From assembly GCF_000420705.1 (NCBI RefSeq), contig NZ_ATVL01000006.1, forward strand, positions 930,267 through 994,266: a DNA stretch of 64,000 nucleotides. The letters run 5' to 3'. The stretch comes from Hymenobacter norwichensis DSM 15439. GTDB taxonomy: Bacteria; Bacteroidota; Bacteroidia; Cytophagales; Hymenobacteraceae. Each line of letters begins with the position of its first letter. Within the stretch, counting starts at the first letter, position 1. Below the pieces are notes generated by a model. That model was given only the letters and a program-made list of their open reading frames with translations. It did no database searches and was not told the origin of the DNA. A program made the translations under genes and the position numbers. Of this stretch, positions 17,540 through 25,381 are shown one piece after another.

Positions 17540-18274
17540 ATGCTTCATCGTGGCAAGATTTTGTTTCTGGCTTTGCTGGCTATCGGTTGTCAGAGCACTC
17601 GAATTAGCACCATATTGCCAGCCACTGAAACGTATCGGTCTGATATAGCTATCCGTACCTCGGTACCTGTTACTCCAACTCCCCCAATCCTAATAGCTGC
17701 ATTACCCACCGAAATTGCTCGGGAAGAGACAAAAAATATTTATTTAAGACCAGCTTCGACTTCCCTCTCGTTAGTGCCCGACACCACAGATAGAGCGTCA
17801 AAGACAGCGATAAGTGGCAAAGCAGACCCAACTACTACTGTAGTGAACAGCATTGGTGGTGCAATAGCCGCAGTAGGAATAGGAGTGGTAATCGCTAACT
17901 CCGGCGAAGCTCCTAAAACAGAATGGGGCGGCTTAGGCCAATTGATACTCTTTCTAGGAGGATTAATAATGGCCCTTCTAGGTCTTGGTTTGCTTTTCTT
18001 TCAAGGGAAGAATGGCCGCTTGCGCCGCTTAAGAGAAGCACGTAAAGCGGCTGCTTTGCCCTCTGCTCAAACTTCGGGGCAGACAATAGTGCCAGAATCC
18101 ATAAATCCAGATGCCCGCGTAGGTCAAAAACCAAAGACAGGGTTTTGCTTGATGATAATTGGAGGAATAATGGGGCTATTGGGATTCTTGATTAGTGGTT
18201 ACTTTCTGCTTCTGCTCCCTGTGGCCGTAATAGTGTTGCTGGTAGGTGCAGTCCTATCCATCGTGCAATCGTAG
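17540..18274 (+). CDS. Lipoprotein with four predicted membrane segments, hypothetical
   Basis: This 244-residue protein has a lipobox LLAIGC (Cys17), a Thr/Pro-rich extracytoplasmic stretch (to about residue 100) and two hydrophobic hairpins: about 104-120 with 133-154, then 198-214 with 219-240. A basic loop (NGRLRRLREARKAAALP) lies between them. The plan resembles the preceding gene (16815-17411), though sequence similarity is low by eye. The DNA is visibly more AT-rich than its surroundings, both in the gene and in its AT-rich leader (about 17485-17540). That may hint at different selection or origin. The start ATG is at 17540. The gene converges with priA, 29 bases between stops. No function is known. 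Confidence 0.75.
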   Translation: MLHRGKILFLALLAIGCQSTRISTILPATETYRSDIAIRTSVPVTPTPPILIAALPTEIAREETKNIYLRPASTSLSLVPDTTDRASKTAISGKADPTTTVVNSIGGAIAAVGIGVVIANSGEAPKTEWGGLGQLILFLGGLIMALLGLGLLFFQGKNGRLRRLREARKAAALPSAQTSGQTIVPESINPDARVGQKPKTGFCLMIIGGIMGLLGFLISGYFLLLLPVAVIVLLVGAVLSIVQS

Positions 18275-18303
18275 AAAGCAAATTGCCGATTTTCTGTTTG
18301 TCA

Positions 18304-20847
18304 CTACATAGGGTCAACATCAGCCACAAAACGGGCTTGCTTGTAGTCCTTCTGGTCTTTCACCACGTTGATGGCCGCCAGAATATCTGCTTTGGCTGAT
18401 TTGAGAACGGTATGTTCCCGGCTGAGCTTGATGGTGATTTCTTGCAAGTAGAAATTACGGATGCGGAAGATATACGGCGCTTCCGGCCCTAGCACAGCCT
18501 CACGGCCCAGTCGGGCTACCAACTCGCCAGTAAGCAGAATGGCAGCTCGCTCGCACAACAGCTGGTCCATGTGCTTGATCACCAATCGAATGACCCGCAT
18601 AAACGGCGGGTAGCCGTGTTCACGCCGCTGCGTAATCTCGTAGTCGTAAAACTCCAGGTAGTCGTTACGAATCACCTTGTCGAAGATGACTTGCAACGGG
18701 TCGGCTGTCTGGATGATGACTTTGCCTTTTTTGCCTTTGCGTCCTGCCCGGCCGCTCACCTGCACAAACATCTGGAATGCCCGCTCGTGCGCCCGAAAAT
18801 CGGGGTAGTGAATGATGCTGTCGGCGTTGATGATGCCCACGAGGCTCACGTTGGCAAAGTCCAGTCCCTTTGTTACCATCTGGGTGCCCACCAGAATGTT
18901 AGTTTTCTGCTGCTCGAAGTCGCCGATGATTTGTTGATAGGAGTTTTTGGCGCGGGTGGTATCCAGGTCCATGCGCTGTACGTTGGCTTGGGGGAGCATC
19001 ACCTTCAGGTCGTCTTCTATCTTCTCGGTACCGAAGCCTACGGTTTTCAGGTTACGGGAACCACAAGCCGGGCATTCCACCGGCATCCGGTCGTGGTAAC
19101 CGCAATAGTGGCAGCGTAGCTCGTGCGCCTGTTTATGGTAGCTCAAGCTTACGGCGCAGTTCATGCACTTTGGAATCCAGCCGCAATCCACACAATTGAT
19201 GAACGGGGAATAGCCGCGCCGGTTCTGGAATAGAATCACCTGCTCTTTGAGGCTAAGCTTGGTTTCCATAGCTGTCAGCAACTCGGGCGTGAAGTGGTTG
19301 AGCATCTTCTTCGCATCCCGGCTCTTACGCGTGTCTACCAACTCAATTTCCGGTAAGCCTGCCTCCCCGAACCGCTTGCTAAGCGTAACAAGCCCATAGC
19401 GGCCGGTGCGGGTCTGGTAGAACGTTTCCACAGCGGGCGTTGCCGAACCGAGCAAGGTTTTGGCGCCCTGAAAATTAGCCATCATCAAGGCCACTTCGCG
19501 GGCGTTGTAGCGTGGGGCAGGATCGTACTGCTTGTAGCTCGATTCGTGCTCTTCGTCCACAATTACCAACGCGAGGTTATCGAACGGCAGAAACACTGCT
19601 GAGCGTACCCCAATTACCACCTGAAACCGCCCCGATAGTACCCCGTTCCACACCTCTACCCGCTCATTGTCGGAGAACTTGGAGTGATACACGCCCAGCC
19701 GAGAACCGAACACGCGCATTAACCGAGTAACAATTTGGGCCGTAAGGGCAATTTCGGGCAGCAAATACAGTACTTGGCCACCACCATCCAGCGCGTTACG
19801 AATTAGGTCGATGTAAATTTCTGTTTTGCCCGCACCTGTCACGCCGTGCAGCAGCACAATATCTTTGGTGTTGAACAAGCGCATCACTTCGTCGCGGGCC
19901 GTGGTCTGGGCTTCGCTCAGCGTGAAATGCATGTTGGCCTGCGTGGCATCATCTAGGGGGAAGCGCGACACAATTACATCGAACTGCTCTAATACCCCGT
20001 TCTTTATTAGGGTGTTGACAGCAGAAGGGGAGAGGTGCGGCGCCGATGTGAGGTAGGCTTTTTCGATGCCATTCTGGTTGGTAAACTCACTCTGGTACAC
20101 GGGCACCTTTTGCAGGTAGCGCATCAGCACATCCAGTTGCTTGGGTCGGGCGGCCAGCTGCGCAAATAGGCTTTCCAGCGCAGCTTCAGCTACAAAATGA
20201 TGCGCCAGCCGCACCTTTTTTACCACCTTCGGGGCGTATTTATCTGACAGGTGTTCAAACAGAAAAATCACGTCCTTCTGCATTAGGCTCTTAATCACCT
20301 TATGGAAGGATGCCACGCCCAGTAAATCACCCACTTCAGTAAAAGTTAATGATTTGCCGTCTTCGCCGGTGCTCAGCGTGTCCACAATCTTTTCTTCCTG
20401 CTCACTAAGTGGGTACGGATTCTCCTCGCGCACGAAAGCCGGATGCAATTGTACTCTCGATTCGGAGCTGAGCTTGAGAGCCGCTGGCAGCGCGGCATTT
20501 ATCACCTCGCCCAACGTGCACATATAATAGTCGGCAATCCAGCGAACCAATTGGAGCTGCGGCTGCGTGACAACAGGAGCATCGTCGATAAACTCCAGGA
20601 TATATTTAGCTTGGTATTCTTTGGGTGGCGTTTCGTGGACGGCCGCTACAATGCAACTTAGCGTCCGTTTGGCGCCAAACTGCACAATTACCCGTCCGCC
20701 AATCACCACTTGGTCGTTTAGCTCGTACGGGACGCGGTAGGTGTAGAGCTTGGGCAGCGGCAACGGTAGAATCACGTCGGCAAACAGCGTGACACGGTCA
20801 GCAGTCGATTCCGGCTGCGGCTGAACAAAGTCGAACGTAAGACTCAA
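18304..20847 (-). CDS. priA: Primosomal protein N' (replication restart helicase PriA)
   Basis: PriA recognises stalled forks and reloads the replisome. The 847-residue protein has the N-terminal DNA-binding domain (ILPLPLPKLYTYRVP) and a superfamily 2 helicase core: Walker A GVTGAGKTEIY at about residues 334-344, the DEEH box, and GSATPAVETF. It also has the zinc-binding insertion with eight cysteines (CVDCG, CMNC, CHYCG, CPACG) and a C-terminal domain. All expected parts are intact. The start is a TTG at 20847 (TTG-AGT-CTT); I see no better ATG, and this places the N-terminal domain correctly. The 217 bases upstream hold the terminator of the GSCFA gene. Confidence 0.97.
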   Translation of the reverse strand: MSLTFDFVQPQPESTADRVTLFADVILPLPLPKLYTYRVPYELNDQVVIGGRVIVQFGAKRTLSCIVAAVHETPPKEYQAKYILEFIDDAPVVTQPQLQLVRWIADYYMCTLGEVINAALPAALKLSSESRVQLHPAFVREENPYPLSEQEEKIVDTLSTGEDGKSLTFTEVGDLLGVASFHKVIKSLMQKDVIFLFEHLSDKYAPKVVKKVRLAHHFVAEAALESLFAQLAARPKQLDVLMRYLQKVPVYQSEFTNQNGIEKAYLTSAPHLSPSAVNTLIKNGVLEQFDVIVSRFPLDDATQANMHFTLSEAQTTARDEVMRLFNTKDIVLLHGVTGAGKTEIYIDLIRNALDGGGQVLYLLPEIALTAQIVTRLMRVFGSRLGVYHSKFSDNERVEVWNGVLSGRFQVVIGVRSAVFLPFDNLALVIVDEEHESSYKQYDPAPRYNAREVALMMANFQGAKTLLGSATPAVETFYQTRTGRYGLVTLSKRFGEAGLPEIELVDTRKSRDAKKMLNHFTPELLTAMETKLSLKEQVILFQNRRGYSPFINCVDCGWIPKCMNCAVSLSYHKQAHELRCHYCGYHDRMPVECPACGSRNLKTVGFGTEKIEDDLKVMLPQANVQRMDLDTTRAKNSYQQIIGDFEQQKTNILVGTQMVTKGLDFANVSLVGIINADSIIHYPDFRAHERAFQMFVQVSGRAGRKGKKGKVIIQTADPLQVIFDKVIRNDYLEFYDYEITQRREHGYPPFMRVIRLVIKHMDQLLCERAAILLTGELVARLGREAVLGPEAPYIFRIRNFYLQEITIKLSREHTVLKSAKADILAAINVVKDQKDYKQARFVADVDPM

Positions 20848-21024
20848 AGGAGAAACAATCTGAAAGCGAAAGGTAAAGATAACAAGGTGCCGTGCCTACC
20901 GGGTGCGAGCACCAAGAAAATCGTTGAACGGTACAGCTATATAGCTTGTGGTACTGCTTGGCGCAACGTTCTGGCAGTTGGTCGGGACTATGCGTGATTA
21001 CGGAAAGAAGAAGGCAGGAAAAAA

Positions 21025-21054
21025 CAAAACCCGGTCCTATAGGGCCGGGTTTTG
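21025..21054 (-). terminator. Intrinsic terminator after the GSCFA gene
   Basis: The hairpin has CAAAACCCGGTCC and GGCCGGGTTTTG arms and sits 11 bases beyond the minus-strand stop at 21065. On the minus strand it ends in TTTTG. Confidence 0.85.
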
Positions 21055-21064
21055 AAAAACTTAA

Positions 21065-23572
21065 TTACGAGGCATCCGCTGCTTCATCGGACGCAGTTGG
21101 TTTGCGGCGCGACGGGCGTAGAGCTCGTTTAGGCTTCTCGGCAGGCGGCTCTGACACTACAGCGGGTTTCTGTGCAGCTTTCCGCCGACGGGTAGTTGGT
21201 ACCGTAGCCGGTTGACTTATTACATCGGGCGCGGGAGCTTCAGGAGCAGTTTCGCTTGATTTAGTGGCAGCCTTCTTAGCCCGTGGTTTTGCCGTAGTCG
21301 AAATCGGGGTTTCGGCTGGGGCGTCTTCTGGTTTGTTCTTCTTGCTAGCTGGTCGTGTTCTTGTCTTCTTAACAACAGCAGCAAGGGGCAGTGCAACAGG
21401 GGTAGCTACATCGGTAGATACCGGCTCTACATTAGGTGTGGTGTTAGCCGAAGTAGAAGAATTAGTATCCACTAACTCTTTAGTCTCTGCTACGGGCATT
21501 GACTCCGTGGCTACAACCGGTGGTAGTTCGGCCGGCGCTGGCGCGGCAGTAGATGCTTTGCGAGTATTGAGCGTTGCCTGCCCAGAGCCACTTAGCCGCC
21601 CAGAAGCTCCTGTACCCCGAACCAACGGAATAGCGCTGACAACAGGTAGCCTTGTTGGAGTTGCAGATTGAATGGGAGCCGTAATTTCTTCGGTAGTGAT
21701 TACCGGTGTATCAGCCGGAATGTCAACAGTATTGCTGGGGCCTGGTACACTCTGGAGAAGGGTAGGTTCAGTACTTGGTGTTACTGGCTCTTCTTCTGGA
21801 GTGGACGGTGTAGCGTATAACGCTTTAATGCGCGAATCAGGCCGGCGTGGCTTACGCAAGGCTGCCGCCCGCACTTCACTAGCTGAGCGGCCAGTACGAA
21901 CTGGACGCTGGCCAACAGATGGTGCCACCTGTTCAGTATTGGTGCTTTGTTCAGTTTTTTCTGTTGCCTCTTCAGGAGAGGTTATTGGCGCAAGACTATC
22001 TAATTCCTCTACTTCATCATGGTCACCAGATGTCACTAGCTCCGGCGCCTCTATCGGAACTGAAGGGGTAACATCCGTTGGCACAACTGTAGCTGCTTCC
22101 GTGTTTTGCTTATTACGGCCCCTATTCCGGCGCGAAGAGCGTTTTCGGCGTTCCAATGCGGTTTGTAGAGGCACCTCCGGGTCAAGGGTTACCGCTGCGG
22201 GCGTCGCCTCAAGGGAATCCGCGTTGGTTGACGGACTGACAACTGCTGAGTTTTCAGTAAGTATATCCGTTTCCGCCGCCATTGTTGATCCTGACTCAGT
22301 TGTTGAGTCTGCTTCCTCCGCTAAGCGAATCGCTTGTTTTTTCTTGTTACGCTTGGCGCCGCCTCGGCTCCGGCGTTTTTTCTTGGGTAAAAACGTTTCT
22401 GTCATGGCCTCAGCCAAAGTTTCGGCCTCACTTACTGAATTATCGTCAAGCGTATCAGTAGTATCTACAGGCACTAGTATCGGTAATAACGTGGGCGTTA
22501 CACCTTCCAATACTGCTGAGGAACCATCTCCAACATCAATTCGCTCTTCATCATCATCAAGCGCAATTTCTGGTACGGATACTGGTTTCGGCAGAGGTAG
22601 ATTATCTAGCCGCTTGCGTACTTCCAGTATTTCCATGCGCATATCGGCCCGATTCGACAATTTTTCCAGCCGCTCCAGCGTGCCAAGTAAAAACTGCCGG
22701 TGTTCTGGTGATGCATCATACAACGGGCGATGATGCAGCGCTTGCTGTACCGCGTCCCATTCTTTCCGGAAACGGCCAAAATCTGCATCGAAATAAGTGC
22801 GGGCAAACCGCTCCCAGATATAATCTTCGGCAACCGGCGATGGATGCAGCATATCTGCTGCATAAAAGCGGTAGTCGCGCAAATCATCTAGCAGCAGTTC
22901 ATACGCTGGAAAGTAAGATACGTCAGGCAACAACTCACTCAGGTAATGGCATGCTACGCGCAACACCGATTTGCTCACTGCATTTAGGGGCAGTGTATCC
23001 TTGAGATGTCGCACTGGGCTCACCGTCAGCACAAAGCGCAGTTCCGGATTTCGCAAGCGCAAATAGGCATGCGTTTCTGCTACGGCATTAATGATTTCGT
23101 CTGGTGTCAGCAACTCCTTGCTGAATTTCTCGGCAGGCATTTTGTGGCAATTGCTTACCAGTTCATCGGTTTCCTTCAAACGATATACCCACGCCGAGCC
23201 GAGGGTCAGAATCACTGTATCAGCTGTAGCCAGAAAAACTCCAGCGTCGCGTAATACCTGTTGCAGCGTCTGAAGCAGATCCACTGGCGAGTCGGCACCT
23301 AAGGTCGCATGCAAATCGTAGCTCTGCCATCGGCCGCGCGCTTCTACTAGGTGCTGCTGCCAATCAGTTTCTTCACCGGCAGCAGCTCGAAGCAGCTTGC
23401 AAGCAGAAAGTGGATTAAAGACTGTACCAAACGGATTGACAGAGGCTTGTACTTTGGCTTCAACCAGCCGAACTCCAATGGTATCAGAAAAGCAGGAGCC
23501 AATAGTCAGCACGCGTGCCGAAAGTGGCAGTTGCTGAGGAGTGGGGACGAGAGGTAATTCAGTGCGAAACAT
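21065..23572 (-). CDS. GSCFA-domain protein with very long disordered C-terminal tail
   Basis: The ATG at 23572 gives 835 residues. The first 320 or so form a GSCFA domain: the diagnostic GSCFSD at residues 25-30, PFGTVFNPLSACKLL, and a conserved SPVRH near 185 with YFPAYELLLDDLRDYRFYAADMLHPS. GSCFA is an SGNH-hydrolase-like (GDSL) fold found in Bacteroidota; its substrate is unknown. The remaining 500 residues are low-complexity, rich in Thr, Pro, Ala, Glu and Val, and broken by basic clusters (KKKRRSRGGAKRNKKKQ, RRKRSSRRNRGRNKQN, KKTRTRPASKKNKP). Most relatives that I know of are about 320 residues, so the tail is the unusual part. It resembles the acidic-basic tails of RNA-binding scaffolds such as RNase E. 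I found no frameshift. Confidence 0.85.
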   Translation of the reverse strand: MFRTELPLVPTPQQLPLSARVLTIGSCFSDTIGVRLVEAKVQASVNPFGTVFNPLSACKLLRAAAGEETDWQQHLVEARGRWQSYDLHATLGADSPVDLLQTLQQVLRDAGVFLATADTVILTLGSAWVYRLKETDELVSNCHKMPAEKFSKELLTPDEIINAVAETHAYLRLRNPELRFVLTVSPVRHLKDTLPLNAVSKSVLRVACHYLSELLPDVSYFPAYELLLDDLRDYRFYAADMLHPSPVAEDYIWERFARTYFDADFGRFRKEWDAVQQALHHRPLYDASPEHRQFLLGTLERLEKLSNRADMRMEILEVRKRLDNLPLPKPVSVPEIALDDDEERIDVGDGSSAVLEGVTPTLLPILVPVDTTDTLDDNSVSEAETLAEAMTETFLPKKKRRSRGGAKRNKKKQAIRLAEEADSTTESGSTMAAETDILTENSAVVSPSTNADSLEATPAAVTLDPEVPLQTALERRKRSSRRNRGRNKQNTEAATVVPTDVTPSVPIEAPELVTSGDHDEVEELDSLAPITSPEEATEKTEQSTNTEQVAPSVGQRPVRTGRSASEVRAAALRKPRRPDSRIKALYATPSTPEEEPVTPSTEPTLLQSVPGPSNTVDIPADTPVITTEEITAPIQSATPTRLPVVSAIPLVRGTGASGRLSGSGQATLNTRKASTAAPAPAELPPVVATESMPVAETKELVDTNSSTSANTTPNVEPVSTDVATPVALPLAAVVKKTRTRPASKKNKPEDAPAETPISTTAKPRAKKAATKSSETAPEAPAPDVISQPATVPTTRRRKAAQKPAVVSEPPAEKPKRALRPSRRKPTASDEAADAS

Positions 23573-23767
23573 TCCAAACAAATACAGCCAATAACAGCCA
23601 ACGGACAGGCAACCTACTCAACTTAGTTCGTTCAGCCAAAACTCGGATCTGGCCCAACACTCTAACACAATTTACTGCCAAGTCTCTAATAGCTTCTGGT
23701 AGTTACTGATAAGAAGCTAGATACTTGAAAGTGTATAGTACGTGCTTTCGGGCTATACAATCAAAAA

Positions 23768-23793
23768 AGGCCCGACTGTATAACAGACGGGCC
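23768..23793 (-). terminator. Terminator after rplI
   Basis: GGCCCGACTGT and ACAGACGGGCC pair with one mismatch around a short loop. On the minus strand the hairpin is followed by TTTTTTGA. It lies 22 bases after the rplI stop. Confidence 0.78.
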
Positions 23794-23814
23794 CCTTCTA
23801 AAATTCAAGTGTGC

Positions 23815-24258
23815 TTACTCAGCTACTACGTTGAAGCGCACTTTGTGCTTCACTTCGCGGTGCAAGTCCACAGTAGCAGTGTACTCGCCTACAGCACCAG
23901 GCTCTTGGTCAAACGACAGGCGCTTGCGCTCCACATCGATGCCTTTGTTTTTAAGAGCTTCAGCCAGCTGAAGGGTGGTTACACGGCCAAATATTTTGCC
24001 GCTTTCACCCACTTTTGCCGGAATCTCAAGAACTACGTCCCCAATCTTATCAGCAATGGCTTGAGCGTCGCCTTTCACTTTGTCAGCCTTATGAGCAGCC
24101 TGACGGATGTTTTCGGCAACAATTTTCTTGTTGGTTTTGTCGGCTAGAATAGCCAAGCCTTGCGGCAGCAGGTAGTTGCGACCAAAACCGGGCTTCACCG
24201 TTACGGTGTCGTTCTTATAGCCCAGCCCCTTTACGTCGTCTTTCAGAATTACTTCCAT
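23815..24258 (-). CDS. rplI: 50S ribosomal protein L9
   Basis: L9 is a two-domain 23S-rRNA-binding protein of the large subunit. The 147-residue protein begins with the canonical MEVILKDDVKGLGYKNDTV and contains KPGFGRNYLLPQGLA, followed by the long connecting helix and the C-terminal domain. The length fits the family. It is the last gene of the rpsF-rpsR-rplI operon. It is separated from rpsR by 101 bases, which hold a self-complementary repeat (24270-24360). A terminator follows at 23768-23793. Confidence 0.98.
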   Translation of the reverse strand: MEVILKDDVKGLGYKNDTVTVKPGFGRNYLLPQGLAILADKTNKKIVAENIRQAAHKADKVKGDAQAIADKIGDVVLEIPAKVGESGKIFGRVTTLQLAEALKNKGIDVERKRLSFDQEPGAVGEYTATVDLHREVKHKVRFNVVAE

Positions 24259-24269
24259 GATTGTCTAAA

Positions 24270-24360
24270 TTGTTGATTGCTAGTTGTTGGATTGTTGATT
24301 GAAAGGCGTCCTAGATGGTTAGCCATTTAACAATCAACAATCAACAATTCAACAACCATC
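24270..24360. repeat. Word-like inverted repeat between rpsR and rplI
   Basis: The left arm (24270-24301) is made of repeats of TTGTTGATTG and the right arm (24330-24357) of CAATCAACAATCAACAATTC. The arms are reverse complements with a few gaps. A second small pair, GATGGTT and AACCATC, nests with them. In the transcript it can fold into a long hairpin between the two ribosomal protein genes. Confidence 0.75.
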
Positions 24361-24611
24361 TATTTCAAAGAGTCGGTTACGTACGGCATGAGGGCCAAGT
24401 GACGGGCTTTGGCCACGGCTTGGGCTACTTTGCGCTGGAACTTTAGGCTAGTGCCCGTGATGCGGCGGGGCAGAATGCGACCCTGCTCGTTCACGAACTT
24501 CAGCAGAAAGTTCGGGTCTTTGTAATCAACGTACTTGATGCCATTCTTCTTGAAACGGCAGTACTTCTTGCGGGTATCCTGCTTATGGATACGTTCGTTG
24601 GCGAGGCTCAT
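24360..24611 (-). CDS. rpsR: 30S ribosomal protein S18
   Basis: S18 binds S6 on the platform of the small subunit. The 83-residue protein has the signature block around residues 30-66 (YKDPNFLLKFVNEQGRILP, then RRITGTSLKFQRKVAQAVA) and ends RHLALMPYVTDSLK. Only one Cys (residue 18, in KKYCRFKK) is present, so it is a zinc-independent form. The start ATG is at 24611, eight bases after the rpsF stop, so the genes are tightly linked. There is no ssb gene between rpsF and rpsR, unlike in many other bacteria. Confidence 0.98.
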   Translation of the reverse strand: MSLANERIHKQDTRKKYCRFKKNGIKYVDYKDPNFLLKFVNEQGRILPRRITGTSLKFQRKVAQAVAKARHLALMPYVTDSLK

Positions 24612-24619
24612 ATGCTAAA

Positions 24620-24997
24620 TTACTGGGCTACGGCTTCCGATTGTTTCTGTGCTTTCTGCTGGTTCATCTCCCCGTTGCGGCGGCGCTGGCTGTACGAAAC
24701 AGCATGCTTGTCCATAACAGTGGTGAGGAAGCGGATTACCCGCTCATCCCGACGGAAGGCAAGTTCCAGCGTATCCACGATGTTACCCGAGCCAGTGAAC
24801 TCCACGAGGAAGTAATAGCCCGTATTTTTTTTCTGAATTGGATAAGCCAATTTCTTTAGGCCCCAAGCTTCAGTGTTGATGATTTCGGCGCTATTTTCCT
24901 TAAGCACCTGCGAGAACTTCTCGACCGTCTCTTGCACTTGGCCCTCGTTCAAAACGGGAGTCAAAATGAAGACCGTCTCGTAATTTCTTACTTCCAT
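24620..24997 (-). CDS. rpsF: 30S ribosomal protein S6
   Basis: S6 forms a heterodimer with S18 on 16S rRNA. The 125-residue protein has the family core (NYETVFILTPVLNEG, GLKKLAYPIQKKNTGYYFLV, and a final FRRDERVIRFLTTVMDKH). It also has a short Gln/Ala-rich C-terminal extension (RRRNGEMNQQKAQKQSEAV), common in Bacteroidota. It is the first gene of the rpsF-rpsR-rplI operon. The start ATG at 24997 lies 46 bases downstream of a good -7 element (25043-25050). Confidence 0.98.
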   Translation of the reverse strand: MEVRNYETVFILTPVLNEGQVQETVEKFSQVLKENSAEIINTEAWGLKKLAYPIQKKNTGYYFLVEFTGSGNIVDTLELAFRRDERVIRFLTTVMDKHAVSYSQRRRNGEMNQQKAQKQSEAVAQ

Positions 24998-25042
24998 TAC
25001 GACGGGGTAGAATTTGATGTGTGAAAAAAATTAATGAGCCGG

Positions 25043-25050
25043 CAAAGATA
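25043..25050 (-). promoter_or_regulatory. -7 element for the rpsF-rpsR-rplI operon
   Basis: On the minus strand this reads TATCTTTG, matching TAnnTTTG, 46 bases before the rpsF ATG. A -33 TTG at the usual spacing is not evident, so only the -7 part is supported. Confidence 0.55.
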
Positions 25051-25302
25051 CGGTTTTTCAGAAGCATTGCTTCGCCCAGGCTCTTAATTATTTATAGCTC
25101 TCATTTTTCTAACAATTTGTGAGTCAGAGAGCAAACCTCTTTCCCTTTTGTGGAGTTGCTAATGAAGCGGGTGGAGGAAAGGAAAGTTGAGCCTATTGGC
25201 TGTCGTTACTGCTGCCTACATCTATATAGTAATAGGTGCAAGGCAATGTTTTTAGAATCATTCTAAGCTAGCTCTGCGAGGCGAGAATTAGCCTGCTTGG
25301 GT

Positions 25303-25332
25303 TTGTTCTCTACGATTCCTAACCTACATTTG
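25303..25332 (+). promoter_or_regulatory. Bacteroidota-type promoter for the act operon
   Basis: TTG at 25303-25305, a 19-base spacer, then TACATTTG at 25325-25332: an exact fit to the TTG-N19-TAnnTTTG promoter used by the Bacteroidota primary sigma factor. The actA ATG is 50 bases downstream, giving a leader of roughly 43 bases. Confidence 0.8.
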
Positions 25333-25381
25333 TGGCCTTGAAGCACCCCCCGCGTTTCTTTCTTTCCAGTAAAATTGTGCT

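Larger units (their letters stand above)
24998..25381. other. Divergent intergenic region between rpsF and actA (384 bases)
   Basis: This is the longest gene-free stretch in the window. It holds a -7 element for the rpsF operon on the minus strand (25043-25050) and a full promoter for the act genes on the plus strand (25303-25332). The middle (about 25080-25290) is AT-rich without an open frame, tRNA-like structure or clear hairpin. Confidence 0.7.

Noticed and set aside
18571..19119. Plus-strand frame of 182 codons
   Set aside because: It lies antisense over the conserved helicase core of priA and has no independent support.
21264..22733. Long plus-strand open frames (135 and 353 codons), Ser/Val-rich
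   Set aside because: They are antisense shadows of the low-complexity GSCFA tail. Its Thr/Ala/Glu/Lys codons read backwards give long Ser/Val-rich frames. There is no ribosome site or known domain.
24270..24360. CRISPR-like or tandem repeat array
   Set aside because: The repeats are inverted and of unequal length, with no regular spacers and no cas genes nearby. The structure is a hairpin, not an array.
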